Positions 40,411 to 48,179 of a stretch of 64,000 nt of DNA are shown one piece after another (the stretch's first letter is position 1; the number at the start of each line of letters is the position of its first letter). Below the pieces are notes generated by a model that was given only the letters and a program-made list of their open reading frames with translations, ran no database searches and was not told where the DNA came from. Made by a program: the position numbers and the translations under genes. The DNA comes from JBMDXB01 sp048594885 (GTDB lineage Bacteria > Acidobacteriota > Vicinamibacteria > Vicinamibacterales > 2-12-FULL-66-21): positions 1-64,000 of the forward strand of contig JBMDXB010000113.1 of the NCBI GenBank assembly GCA_048594885.1, written 5' to 3'.

Positions 40411-42855
40411 ATGCACGGTGCCTCGAGCCTGATTCACGATCTCCGCTACGCCATTCGTCTCCTTCGGAACAGGCCGGCTTTCTCGGCCGTCGCGGTTACC
40501 ACCATCGCGCTCGCAATCGGCGCGAATACCGCCATGTTCAGCTTCGTGAACGGCCTGTTGCTCAGACCGTTGCCCTATCCCGACTCGAGCCGCATCGTGC
40601 GTGTCCTCGAAAGAGCTCCCACCGGCGGGCTGAACGGCATCTCGACGCTGAACTACCTCGATTGGGCGAAGCAGAATGCCGTCTTCGAGTTCATGGCCGC
40701 CGAGGTCGGGTGGCGCGCCACCCTGACCGGTGCGGGCGAGCCGCTCGTGATCCGCGGCGCGCGTGCCTCGGCACACTACTTCGATATTTTCGGAGTGAAA
40801 GCCGCGGTGGGCCGCACGTTTCTCCCGGGCGAGGACGAGCCCGGTAAGGATCGCGTCGTTCTCCTCAGCCATGCGCTCTGGGACAGCCGCTTCGGTTCCG
40901 ACCCGGCGATGCTCGGACGGACCATCCTGTTGAACGGCGAACCGCACACCGTCGTCGGCATCCTCCCAAAAGGCGGTCCCTTCGATCGCGCCGCCGCCCG
41001 GATCTGGAAACCACTGGCCTTCGAGCCCTCGAACATGACGCGTGATTTTCGCTGGCTCGGCGCGAGCGCCAAGCTCAGGCCGGGCGTGACGCTCGAGGCG
41101 GCGCGCGCCGAGATGAACGTCATCGGACAGCGGCTGGCCGATGTGTATCCGGACTCGAACAAGAACTGGGGGATTGCTGTCGATCGGCTCGGCGACGTGC
41201 TGGTCGGCCCGCACTTGCGCAACGCCGTCACCGTCCTGTTCGCCGCCACGTTGTTCGTGCTGCTGATCGGTTGCGCGAACCTGGCGAATCTCGCGCTGGC
41301 CCGCAGCATTTCACGGCAAAGCGAGTTCGCGATGCGCGCGGCGCTCGGCGCAAGCCGTTGGCGCCTCGTCCGGCAATTGGTCATCGAGCACCTCGTACTC
41401 TCCGCGTGCGGCGGCATCGTCGGCATCCCCGTCGGCTACGCGATGCTGAAGTGGATCCAATCGTTGATTCCTCCGTCCACGCTCCCTCCCGCGGTTGACA
41501 CGGCGATGGACACCTCCGTCCTGCTGTTCACGCTGGCCGCTGCCGTCGTGACAGGCCTGCTGTTTGGCGTTGCGCCGGCGGTGCAGGCAATGAACCCGGA
41601 CCTTGCCAGCGCGGGCAAGGAAAGCGGAAAAGGCGCCACGGCCGCGCGGCTCGGTCGTCGCGTGCGCGGGACGCTCGTCGTTGCAGAAGTCGCCCTCGCG
41701 TTCGTGCTGCTGGTGGCTTCGGGACTGCTGATGCGCAGCTCCGCCAGGCTGCTCGAGATCGATCCGGGATTCGATGCGAGGAATGTCCTGACGGCGGGTC
41801 TGCCGGTCACGCGAGAAGAGCATCCCGATCTGGTCGAACTGAACGCGTACCTCGCCTCGATCAGAGCCGCGGTGGACGCGGTGCCTGGGGTTCGTGCGAC
41901 AGCTCTCACGTCGGCGCTACCGCTCCAGGGCTGGGGCTACGGCGTTCCCTACTCGATCGTCGGCCGTGACGCGATGCGCCGGGCCGATCGGCCGCCGGCC
42001 TTCTTCAAGATCGTCAGCCCGTCTTACTTTCACGCACTGGGGATCAAGCTGCTTGCAGGGCGTGTCCTGACCGACCGCGATCTGGCTGGCGGACCGCCAG
42101 CCGCCGTCATCAATGACACGCTGGCCCGGCGAGAATTTCCCGGTGAGGATCCGATCGGCCGCCGCATCCTGGTTCGGGAAATCGTGCCAGGCAGGACGGA
42201 CTTCGGCCGGCCGATCGCCTGGGAGATCGTTGGCGTCATTGCCGCTGAGAAGATCACCGGGCTGGGGGATGAGATCAGTGCCGGGATGTACGTCTCGAAC
42301 GCACAGAACCCGACTTATGTTGTGAACCTCATCGTGAGAGCCGGCGTGTCTCCACAGAGCCTGCAGAAGGCCGTCAGATCCGCGATTGACAGCGTCAACA
42401 GCGAGCAGGCGCTCAGCGACGTCCGCACGCTCGAACAGATCGTCGATCAGTCGATGCTCGCCAACCGCGTCACCAGCACGATCCTCGCGGTTTTTGCCGC
42501 GATCGCGCTGGCGCTGGCCGCCGTGGGCATCTACGGCGTGATTGCGTACACCGCTGCGCAGCGGACGCACGAGATGGGCATACGCGCGGCACTTGGAGCC
42601 AGCGGTGGCAACCTGCGCCGACTGATCTTCCTGGGAGGGATGCGGCTCACGTCGATCGGCCTGTTGATTGGACTGGTCGGAACCGATGCAACGACTCGCG
42701 CAATGTCGTCGATGCTCTACGGCGTCGGCAACGACGACCCACTGACCATCGCCGTGGTGGGCATCGTGCTCTTCGGCGTCGCAGGAGTAGCGTGTTTCCT
42801 ACCGGCCTGGCGCATCACCAAGGCCGATCCAATGGAGGCGCTGAGGTATCGATGA
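40411..42855 (+). CDS. ADOP/FtsX-MacB duplicated permease
   Basis: An 814-aa permease of the same overall type as those at 2.8-8.3 kb but without their long N-terminal cytoplasmic segment; it begins directly with LIHDLRYAIRLLRNRPAFSA and TM1. Both FtsX blocks are present (MRAALGASRWRLVRQ and MGIRAALGASGGNLRR), with two MacB-type periplasmic domains between. No ATPase and no PadR gene are adjacent. Partial copies of this gene lie at 47731-48034. Confidence 0.9.
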   Translation: MHGASSLIHDLRYAIRLLRNRPAFSAVAVTTIALAIGANTAMFSFVNGLLLRPLPYPDSSRIVRVLERAPTGGLNGISTLNYLDWAKQNAVFEFMAAEVGWRATLTGAGEPLVIRGARASAHYFDIFGVKAAVGRTFLPGEDEPGKDRVVLLSHALWDSRFGSDPAMLGRTILLNGEPHTVVGILPKGGPFDRAAARIWKPLAFEPSNMTRDFRWLGASAKLRPGVTLEAARAEMNVIGQRLADVYPDSNKNWGIAVDRLGDVLVGPHLRNAVTVLFAATLFVLLIGCANLANLALARSISRQSEFAMRAALGASRWRLVRQLVIEHLVLSACGGIVGIPVGYAMLKWIQSLIPPSTLPPAVDTAMDTSVLLFTLAAAVVTGLLFGVAPAVQAMNPDLASAGKESGKGATAARLGRRVRGTLVVAEVALAFVLLVASGLLMRSSARLLEIDPGFDARNVLTAGLPVTREEHPDLVELNAYLASIRAAVDAVPGVRATALTSALPLQGWGYGVPYSIVGRDAMRRADRPPAFFKIVSPSYFHALGIKLLAGRVLTDRDLAGGPPAAVINDTLARREFPGEDPIGRRILVREIVPGRTDFGRPIAWEIVGVIAAEKITGLGDEISAGMYVSNAQNPTYVVNLIVRAGVSPQSLQKAVRSAIDSVNSEQALSDVRTLEQIVDQSMLANRVTSTILAVFAAIALALAAVGIYGVIAYTAAQRTHEMGIRAALGASGGNLRRLIFLGGMRLTSIGLLIGLVGTDATTRAMSSMLYGVGNDDPLTIAVVGIVLFGVAGVACFLPAWRITKADPMEALRYR

Positions 42856-42912
42856 GGAGCGTTGGCCCCGATAGAACGGGGCCAACCTGATCAGATGCCG
42901 CGTGTGAGGCCG

Positions 42913-43200
42913 CTACTCCCCACTCCCGCCCTTGCAGAGTCCGAGTGTTCCCGGCGAGCCCTTCGGAAGTTCGTAGTACTTCCACGAATCCGCAGCCGTC
43001 TGAACCTGCGACACGTTCTGCCCCTCCGCCGGGTCGTAGTCGTTCAACCCGCTCGCGGCGCACGCCGACTTCGCGTGATCCAGAGCGCCGGTCGTGTTCG
43101 TGTTGTCCGGAGTCCCGGGCGGGCCTTTGACCTCGCCGGCGAACGCTCCGCTGGACGCGAGCGCCGCGACGACAGCCGCAGCAACGATTAGTTGTCTCAT
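42913..43200 (-). CDS. Small secreted protein, 95 aa
   Basis: Signal peptide MRQLIVAAAVVAALASSGAF with cleavage after FAG; the mature part includes PGTPDNTNTTGALDHAKSAC, GLNDYDPAEGQNVSQVQTAA and ends LGLCKGGSGE, with two Cys that could form a disulfide. GGAGG lies 9 nt before ATG 43200. It is divergent from the kinase gene. Similar small exported proteins exist in many bacteria without a known role. Confidence 0.75.
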   Translation of the reverse strand: MRQLIVAAAVVAALASSGAFAGEVKGPPGTPDNTNTTGALDHAKSACAASGLNDYDPAEGQNVSQVQTAADSWKYYELPKGSPGTLGLCKGGSGE

Positions 43201-43426
43201 CTTTCCGCCTCCTTCGCACTCGTCTTGCTGACGAGCGCCAGAAAGTGACCCTGACGGTTGGATACCTCGGGCCGCCGTGAGCATATCCGCGAATGTCGCG
43301 CTCGCCACAGAAATTTTGGCGGGGGTGTGCATTGCTCTCCTTTTCGCGCGGCGGTACACTGCGCGGCGGCGGCCCGCGAATGACAATGCTATCGGGGCTT
43401 CTGCAGGCACAGCAGACCTGGAACTC

Positions 43427-44509
43427 ATGGTAGGCCGAACGGTTTCCCACTATTTCGTTGTCGAAAAACTCGGCGGCGGCGGCATGGGAATCGTGTACAG
43501 AGCCGAGGACCTCCGGCTCAAGCGGATGGTCGCACTCAAGTTCCTGCCGCCCGAGCACACGCGTGATGCGGACGCCAAGCAACGCCTGATGCAAGAGGCG
43601 CAGGCTGCCTCGGCGCTCGACCACCCGAACATTTGCACCGTCCACGAGATCGACGAGACGCCGGATGGCCAGTTGTTTCTGGCGATGGCCTACTATCCCG
43701 GAGAGACGCTCAAGAGACGGATCGACCGCGGCCCGCTCGAGATCGACGAGGCGATCGACATCGGCATCCAGGTCGCCAAGGGCCTCACACGAGCGCACGA
43801 ATCGGGTATCGTCCACCGCGACATCAAGCCGGCCAACATCATGCTGGTCGACCGCGGCGAGGTGAAGATCGTGGACTTCGGCCTGGCGAAGTTAATGGGC
43901 CAGACCGGGCTGACGCAGACAGGCACGACGCTCGGTACCATCGCCTACATGTCTCCCGAGCAGACTCGCGGCGCCGAGGCGGACGCGCGCTCGGATATCT
44001 GGGCGCTGGGGGTGATGCTGTACGAGGCGCTGACGAGGCGGCTGCCGTTCCAGGGCGAGCACCAGCTGCTGTTGATGAACGCCATTCAGCACGAGCGGCC
44101 AAAACCAATTGGCGACTTCCGGCCCGGTACTCCTGCTGAACTCGAGCGGATCGTCGCACGGGCTCTCGAGAAGACGCCGGAAGCACGTTATGCCTCGGCT
44201 CGAGAACTCACGGCCGATCTCCTCGCATGCCGGGCGGCGCTGACAACCGCTGCGATCTCTCCCGCGCCGCAGCGCCGCGGGTTGCGGACCGCGACGCTGG
44301 TCGGAATACTCGTATCCGCCACAGTGGTGCTCGCCGTTGGTGTGACCGTGCTGTTGCGCGCCCGAGCCGAAAGCCGCCGGCTTTGGGCCGTACAACAGCT
44401 GGCGGAGACCGAGCGGCTCGCGGACGCCGGAGAGTTCGCAGCAGCCTTTGCTCTTGCTCGCGAGCTGGAACGCGTGATTCCCGCCGACGCGAGGCTCGCT
44501 GGTCTGTGA
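43427..44509 (+). CDS. Hanks-type Ser/Thr kinase part of a nonsense-interrupted kinase-SUMF1-hydrolase gene
   Basis: A full eukaryotic-type kinase domain: glycine loop GGGGMG (16-21), Lys38 (VALKFL), HRDIKPANIM (130-139), DFGLAKL (150-156) and the YMSPEQTRG activation end. A TM helix follows near residues 290-312. The frame ends with a TGA at 44507-44509, but the next codons continue in the same frame into 44528-46333. An ungapped alignment of 21 codons with the paralogue at 51.6 kb places this TGA opposite a CGG (Arg). ATG 43427 matches the paralogue start; an upstream GTG (43277) would add 50 residues. Confidence 0.85.
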   Translation: MVGRTVSHYFVVEKLGGGGMGIVYRAEDLRLKRMVALKFLPPEHTRDADAKQRLMQEAQAASALDHPNICTVHEIDETPDGQLFLAMAYYPGETLKRRIDRGPLEIDEAIDIGIQVAKGLTRAHESGIVHRDIKPANIMLVDRGEVKIVDFGLAKLMGQTGLTQTGTTLGTIAYMSPEQTRGAEADARSDIWALGVMLYEALTRRLPFQGEHQLLLMNAIQHERPKPIGDFRPGTPAELERIVARALEKTPEARYASARELTADLLACRAALTTAAISPAPQRRGLRTATLVGILVSATVVLAVGVTVLLRARAESRRLWAVQQLAETERLADAGEFAAAFALARELERVIPADARLAGL

Positions 44510-44527
44510 CCGAGATTCTCCGTTGCG

Positions 44528-46333
44528 GTGCCGATTCGGTCGGACCCGCCCGGCGCTCGCGTGTACCGCAGGCCGATCGACGCGGTGGCGCAGGACTGGG
44601 AGCTCCTCGGAGTCACGCCTCTCGACGGCGTGCGCTTCGTCAGAGGCGCGGGTTATCACCTGCGCTTCGAGGCTGACGGCCACCGGACGGTGGAATTGCT
44701 CCAATCGGCGCTGCAACGCGTGCCCAGGCCTGCTGCGCCGGCGCCAATCGATCCTGTGAAGCTCGATCCTGAGTCCCGCCTGCCGGAAACGATGGTGCGG
44801 ATCCCCGGGTTCACGCTCGAGGGTGTCACCTACGCCGACTACTTCATGGATCGATACGAAGTCACGAATCGCGAATACAAGGCCTTCGTGGACGCCGGTG
44901 GCTACGGCAACCGCACGTATTGGACGCATCCTTTCCTGAAGGACGGAGCCGAGCTGGCGTGGGACGACGCGATGGCCTTGTTCAAGGACGAGATCGGTCG
45001 CCCAGGTCCGCGGACGTGGCGTCTCGGCACGTATCCCGAGGGGCAGGCGGATTACCCAGTCGGCGGCATCAGCTGGTACGAGGCGGCAGCCTATGCACGG
45101 TTCGTCGGGAAGGAGCTTCCGACGACAGCGCACTGGGCGCAGGCACAGCGGTTCTATCGGGAGGACAGCTGGATTGTCGCGCCGCGCAGTAACTTCGCAA
45201 GCTCCGGTCCGAGGCCGGTCGGCAAGGCAGGCGCCCTGAACGCCTTCGGGCTCTACGACATCGTCGGAAACGTGCGGGAGTGGTGCTTCAACGAGGTGGG
45301 CTCCGGCCGCGCCACGCGCGGCGCGGCGTGGACCGACGACACATTCCATTGGGGATGGGTCATCCAAAAGGATCCGTTCGATCGGGACGTCACGCATGGA
45401 TTCCGGCTGGTGCGGACATTCGACGACGCCGCGACACTTGAAACGTTGCGACAACCGGCCAAGGCGACGGCGTGGCGGGATTACCGGAAGGAGAAGCCCG
45501 TTTCGGAGTCCGAGTTCGCGATCTTTCGGCGGCAATACGAATACGAGCAATCGGCTCTCAATGCCGTGGTCGTAGCGACCGAGGGCGGCGAGCACTGGGT
45601 TCGTGAAAAGGTCGCCTTCGATCTCCCGTACGGCGGCGAGCGCGGCGGCGCCTACCTCTTTCTTCCGAAAAGGCCGCAACGGCCGCTCCAGACCGTGGTG
45701 TTCTGGCCGCACGCCGGGTTCACGACGATCAAGTCAATCGACGACGACGGGTTCGTGGCGACTTTGGACTTCCTGGTCAGAGGAGGCCGGGCCGTGGCCC
45801 TGCCGATACTCAAAGGCACCCTGGACCGCGATCCAAAGGGCACCATCACGGGGGCGACGACAACCGGCGATTTGATCGGCGCCTTGGCCTACAAGGATCT
45901 CCAAATCGAGTGGGTGAAAGATCTGTCGCGAACGATCGACTACATGCAGACGCGCGCTGATCTCGATGTCGAGAAGCTGGCGTTTTACGGGCATAGCTGG
46001 GGCAGTTTCGCCGCGCCGATCGTGCTTGCCGTCGAGCCTCGGTTCAAGGCGGCGGTGCTCAACGTCGGAGGATTCTGGAACGGACGGTTTGTGCCGGACG
46101 TCGACCCGCTGAACTTCGCGCCCCGCGTGCGAGTGCCCGTGCTGATGATCAACGGTGCACACGACACCGTGTTTCCGCTCGAACCGTCGCAGAAACCGCT
46201 GTTCGATCTGCTCGGCACGCCTCCGGCGCTCAAGCACCACTACACGTTTCCGGCGTCCCATGTCGTACCGCGCAACGAGCTGATCCGGCAGACCCTCGAC
46301 TGGCTGGATCGCCATCTGGGCCCGGTGCGCTAG
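44528..46333 (+). CDS. SUMF1/FGE-sulfatase plus alpha/beta hydrolase part of the interrupted gene
   Basis: A 601-codon in-frame continuation of the kinase gene after a single TGA. It starts with a PEGA-like segment (RSDPPGARVYRRP), then an FGE-sulfatase domain (DRYEVTNREYKAFVDAGGYG, ISWYEAAAYARFVGKELP, VGNVREWCFNEV), then a dienelactone-hydrolase-like domain with FYGHSWGS (nucleophile Ser), DTVFPLE (acid) and ASHVVPR (His). The apparent GTG start at 44528 has no Shine-Dalgarno, so translation on its own is doubtful. Read-through would give a protein of about 970 residues. Confidence 0.75.
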   Translation: MPIRSDPPGARVYRRPIDAVAQDWELLGVTPLDGVRFVRGAGYHLRFEADGHRTVELLQSALQRVPRPAAPAPIDPVKLDPESRLPETMVRIPGFTLEGVTYADYFMDRYEVTNREYKAFVDAGGYGNRTYWTHPFLKDGAELAWDDAMALFKDEIGRPGPRTWRLGTYPEGQADYPVGGISWYEAAAYARFVGKELPTTAHWAQAQRFYREDSWIVAPRSNFASSGPRPVGKAGALNAFGLYDIVGNVREWCFNEVGSGRATRGAAWTDDTFHWGWVIQKDPFDRDVTHGFRLVRTFDDAATLETLRQPAKATAWRDYRKEKPVSESEFAIFRRQYEYEQSALNAVVVATEGGEHWVREKVAFDLPYGGERGGAYLFLPKRPQRPLQTVVFWPHAGFTTIKSIDDDGFVATLDFLVRGGRAVALPILKGTLDRDPKGTITGATTTGDLIGALAYKDLQIEWVKDLSRTIDYMQTRADLDVEKLAFYGHSWGSFAAPIVLAVEPRFKAAVLNVGGFWNGRFVPDVDPLNFAPRVRVPVLMINGAHDTVFPLEPSQKPLFDLLGTPPALKHHYTFPASHVVPRNELIRQTLDWLDRHLGPVR

Positions 46334-46396
46334 CCGCCGGGGGCCGCAGCCGCGCGTGTTTGCATCCGGCGATTCCGGCTGACGTACGACTTCGAC

Positions 46397-46545
46397 ATGA
46401 AATTCCTTCCAGTTGCTGTCGTCGTTGGCGCGTTCGCGGCGTTCGCAGATCAAGCGGCGCAGAAACGCGTCGCGCCGGTTGAAGGCGGCAGAGGCCACAC
46501 CGCGGATCGGACCGCCGTCGAGAAGCTCCACCAGCAAAACGCCAC
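46397..46545 (+). pseudogene. 5' remnant of a DUF4440-type gene, chimeric junction
   Basis: From ATG 46397 the frame (FLPVAVVVGAFAAFADQA and DRTAVEKLHQQN) resembles the start of the intact gene at 50657 (MTRSIAVVVAAFTAIADQTG, AAIEKLHQQN). At about 46545 it switches within one codon to the secA2 3' end. A fusion of two unrelated genes by recombination. Confidence 0.75.
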
Positions 46546-46728
46546 TGGTGAACGACGATCCGTTCCGCAACCGGATCGGCGCGCTCCTGACGGGGCCGGG
46601 TGGGGCGACGTTCGCGATCTACGCGGCGGCGATGCTGTCGCCGTTGCTGATCCTGTGGGGCCTGGTCGAGCGCCTGGCCGGACGCCGCGGCCGGCGCCGG
46701 TCCGACTTGATCGGGAGGTAGGGAGCCC
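46546..46728 (+). pseudogene. Duplicate of the secA2 3' end
   Basis: Codes for LVNDDPFRNRIGALLTGPGG and the membrane anchor with a few substitutions, ending at the same RRGRRRSDLIGR stop as secA2 (39797-39978). No upstream SecA sequence accompanies it. Confidence 0.85.
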
Positions 46729-46850
46729 CACAGAGCCGTATAATTGCGCCGTTCGAATGGCCCTCGCGCCCGGGGCGCGGCTGGCCGCCACGAGATCGTC
46801 GGCCTGCTTGGTGCCGGCGGCGCATCGATCTTCCTGGGTGACCAGCCACG

Positions 46851-47660
46851 ATGCCGTTCATCCGCATGGTCCTCTGGATCGCCGTCCTCGTGAGTGCGAT
46901 GCTGCTCCCGTTTCTGCCCGGCCGCCATGATCCGCTCGCCATGAGTTTGTCGGCAGCCGCGACGGTGGTGGCGTTCGGAGGCCTCCTGCTGCTGCCGATC
47001 GGCGTGGCGTGGTTGATTTCCAGCCGCGGATCCGCGCTGGCGAAGCTGGCGTTGGTCGTGGCATCGCTCGTCGCCGCCGGCGCTGCATTCGCCACGGCGG
47101 CGTTCGGCAGCACGACAGCGGGAGTGGTCATGCTCGGAGCCTGGGCGACCTGGCTCGTCCACCTCTGGGGGCGTGTCGACGCCGCGCGAACGGCTCGCGT
47201 GGATCTGGCGCGCGCGGTGCCGATCGCGCTGATCGTTGTTCCGTTGGTTGCGATGGCGGTGCGCATGGTGGTCGCAGAGTCCGCCGAGGCATGGAGTCGC
47301 GACCGGGCGATCGCGAGCTCGGCGGAGATCATCTCGGACATCGAACGGTTCCGAGAGCGCACGGGGTCCTATCCGGTCGCGATCGGCTCGGTCTGGCCCG
47401 ACTATCACCCCGGTATCATCGGCATCGAGCGCTATCGGTACGAGCCGAGCGGGGAGGCGTACAACCTTTACTTCGAGCACCCGTCGACGACCCTCGGCGT
47501 ACGCGAGGTCGTTATGTACAACCCGCGGGGCGAACAGGACATCTCGAGCCACGCCTTCGACCTTCTGCAACTCTCTCCGGAGGATGCCCGGCGGCAGCGC
47601 GGGTACTTCGCGTCGTACGACCTGCCGCAGGCTGGGTGGAGGCGGTTCCTTTTCGACTGA
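46851..47660 (+). CDS. Multi-pass membrane protein of unknown function, intact duplicate
   Basis: A 269-aa protein with about five TM helices: WIAVLVSAMLLPFLPG, SAAATVVAFGGLLLLPIGVA, KLALVVASLVAAGAAFAT, VVMLGAWATWLVHLW and VPIALIVVPLVAMAVRMVVA. A soluble C-terminal part follows (ISDIERFRERTGSYPVAIGS, DYHPGIIGIERYRYEPSGEA), which has a pseudopilin/periplasmic sensor look. It is preceded by the conserved TATAAT box. The copy at 40081-40365 is deleted. Not assigned to a family. Confidence 0.7.
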   Translation: MPFIRMVLWIAVLVSAMLLPFLPGRHDPLAMSLSAAATVVAFGGLLLLPIGVAWLISSRGSALAKLALVVASLVAAGAAFATAAFGSTTAGVVMLGAWATWLVHLWGRVDAARTARVDLARAVPIALIVVPLVAMAVRMVVAESAEAWSRDRAIASSAEIISDIERFRERTGSYPVAIGSVWPDYHPGIIGIERYRYEPSGEAYNLYFEHPSTTLGVREVVMYNPRGEQDISSHAFDLLQLSPEDARRQRGYFASYDLPQAGWRRFLFD

Positions 47661-47730
47661 TCGGCGGCGCGTCGGCCCACCGGCGAGATTCGCCTTCTTC
47701 GCAACCGCGCGGGTTCTCGGCAGCGTCCGC

Positions 47731-48034
47731 GTCCTCGAGCGAGCTCCCACGGGCGGGCTGAACGGCATCTCGACGCTGAACTATCTCGCCGGCGTGTATC
47801 CACAGGCCCTGCAGAAGGCGCCGCGATTGACGGCGTCAACAGCGACCAGACGCTCAGCGACGTCCGCACGCTCGAACGGATCGTCGATCGGTCGATGCTC
47901 GCCAACCGCGTCACCAGCACGATTCTCGCCGTCTTTGCCGCGATCGCGCTGTTGCCGGCCGCCGTGGGCATCTACGGCGTGATTGCGTACACCGCTGCGC
48001 AGCGGACGCACGAGATGGGCATACGCGCGGCACT
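47731..48034 (+). pseudogene. Internally deleted remnant of the ADOP permease
   Basis: 47731-47789 matches 40602-40660 of the ADOP gene (ERAPTGGLNGISTLNYL). 47791-48034 matches 42341-42595 near its 3' end (RVTSTILAVFAAIAL...MGIRAAL). About 1.7 kb of permease between is missing and the frames do not agree. After 48035 a weak similarity to the region before the kinase gene (about 43225-43310) is visible; nothing else is seen up to 48179. Confidence 0.8.
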
Positions 48035-48179
48035 CCCCTCGCCCGCCTTTTCTGACGAGCCCAGAACGTAAGTGGCGGTGAGCGTATCCCCGATTGTTGT
48101 GGCGGCTACGAACTACTGGGCTTGAGACGTGACGGATCGGTCAGGACGGCGCGAGCGCGCTGTCGCCCACCCGCAGCTC

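Noticed and set aside
43277..43426. N-terminal extension of the kinase from GTG 43277
   Set aside because: The paralogue starts exactly at the equivalent of ATG 43427, and the extension overlaps the region expected to hold the promoter; kept only as an alternative.
44507..44509. TGA read as tryptophan or selenocysteine
   Set aside because: TGA ends many other genes in the window and no SECIS-like hairpin was seen just after it; a point mutation is simpler.
43892..45712. 606-codon minus-strand frame across the kinase/SUMF1 gene
   Set aside because: Mirror of clear kinase and SUMF1 coding; no motif or ribosome-binding site.
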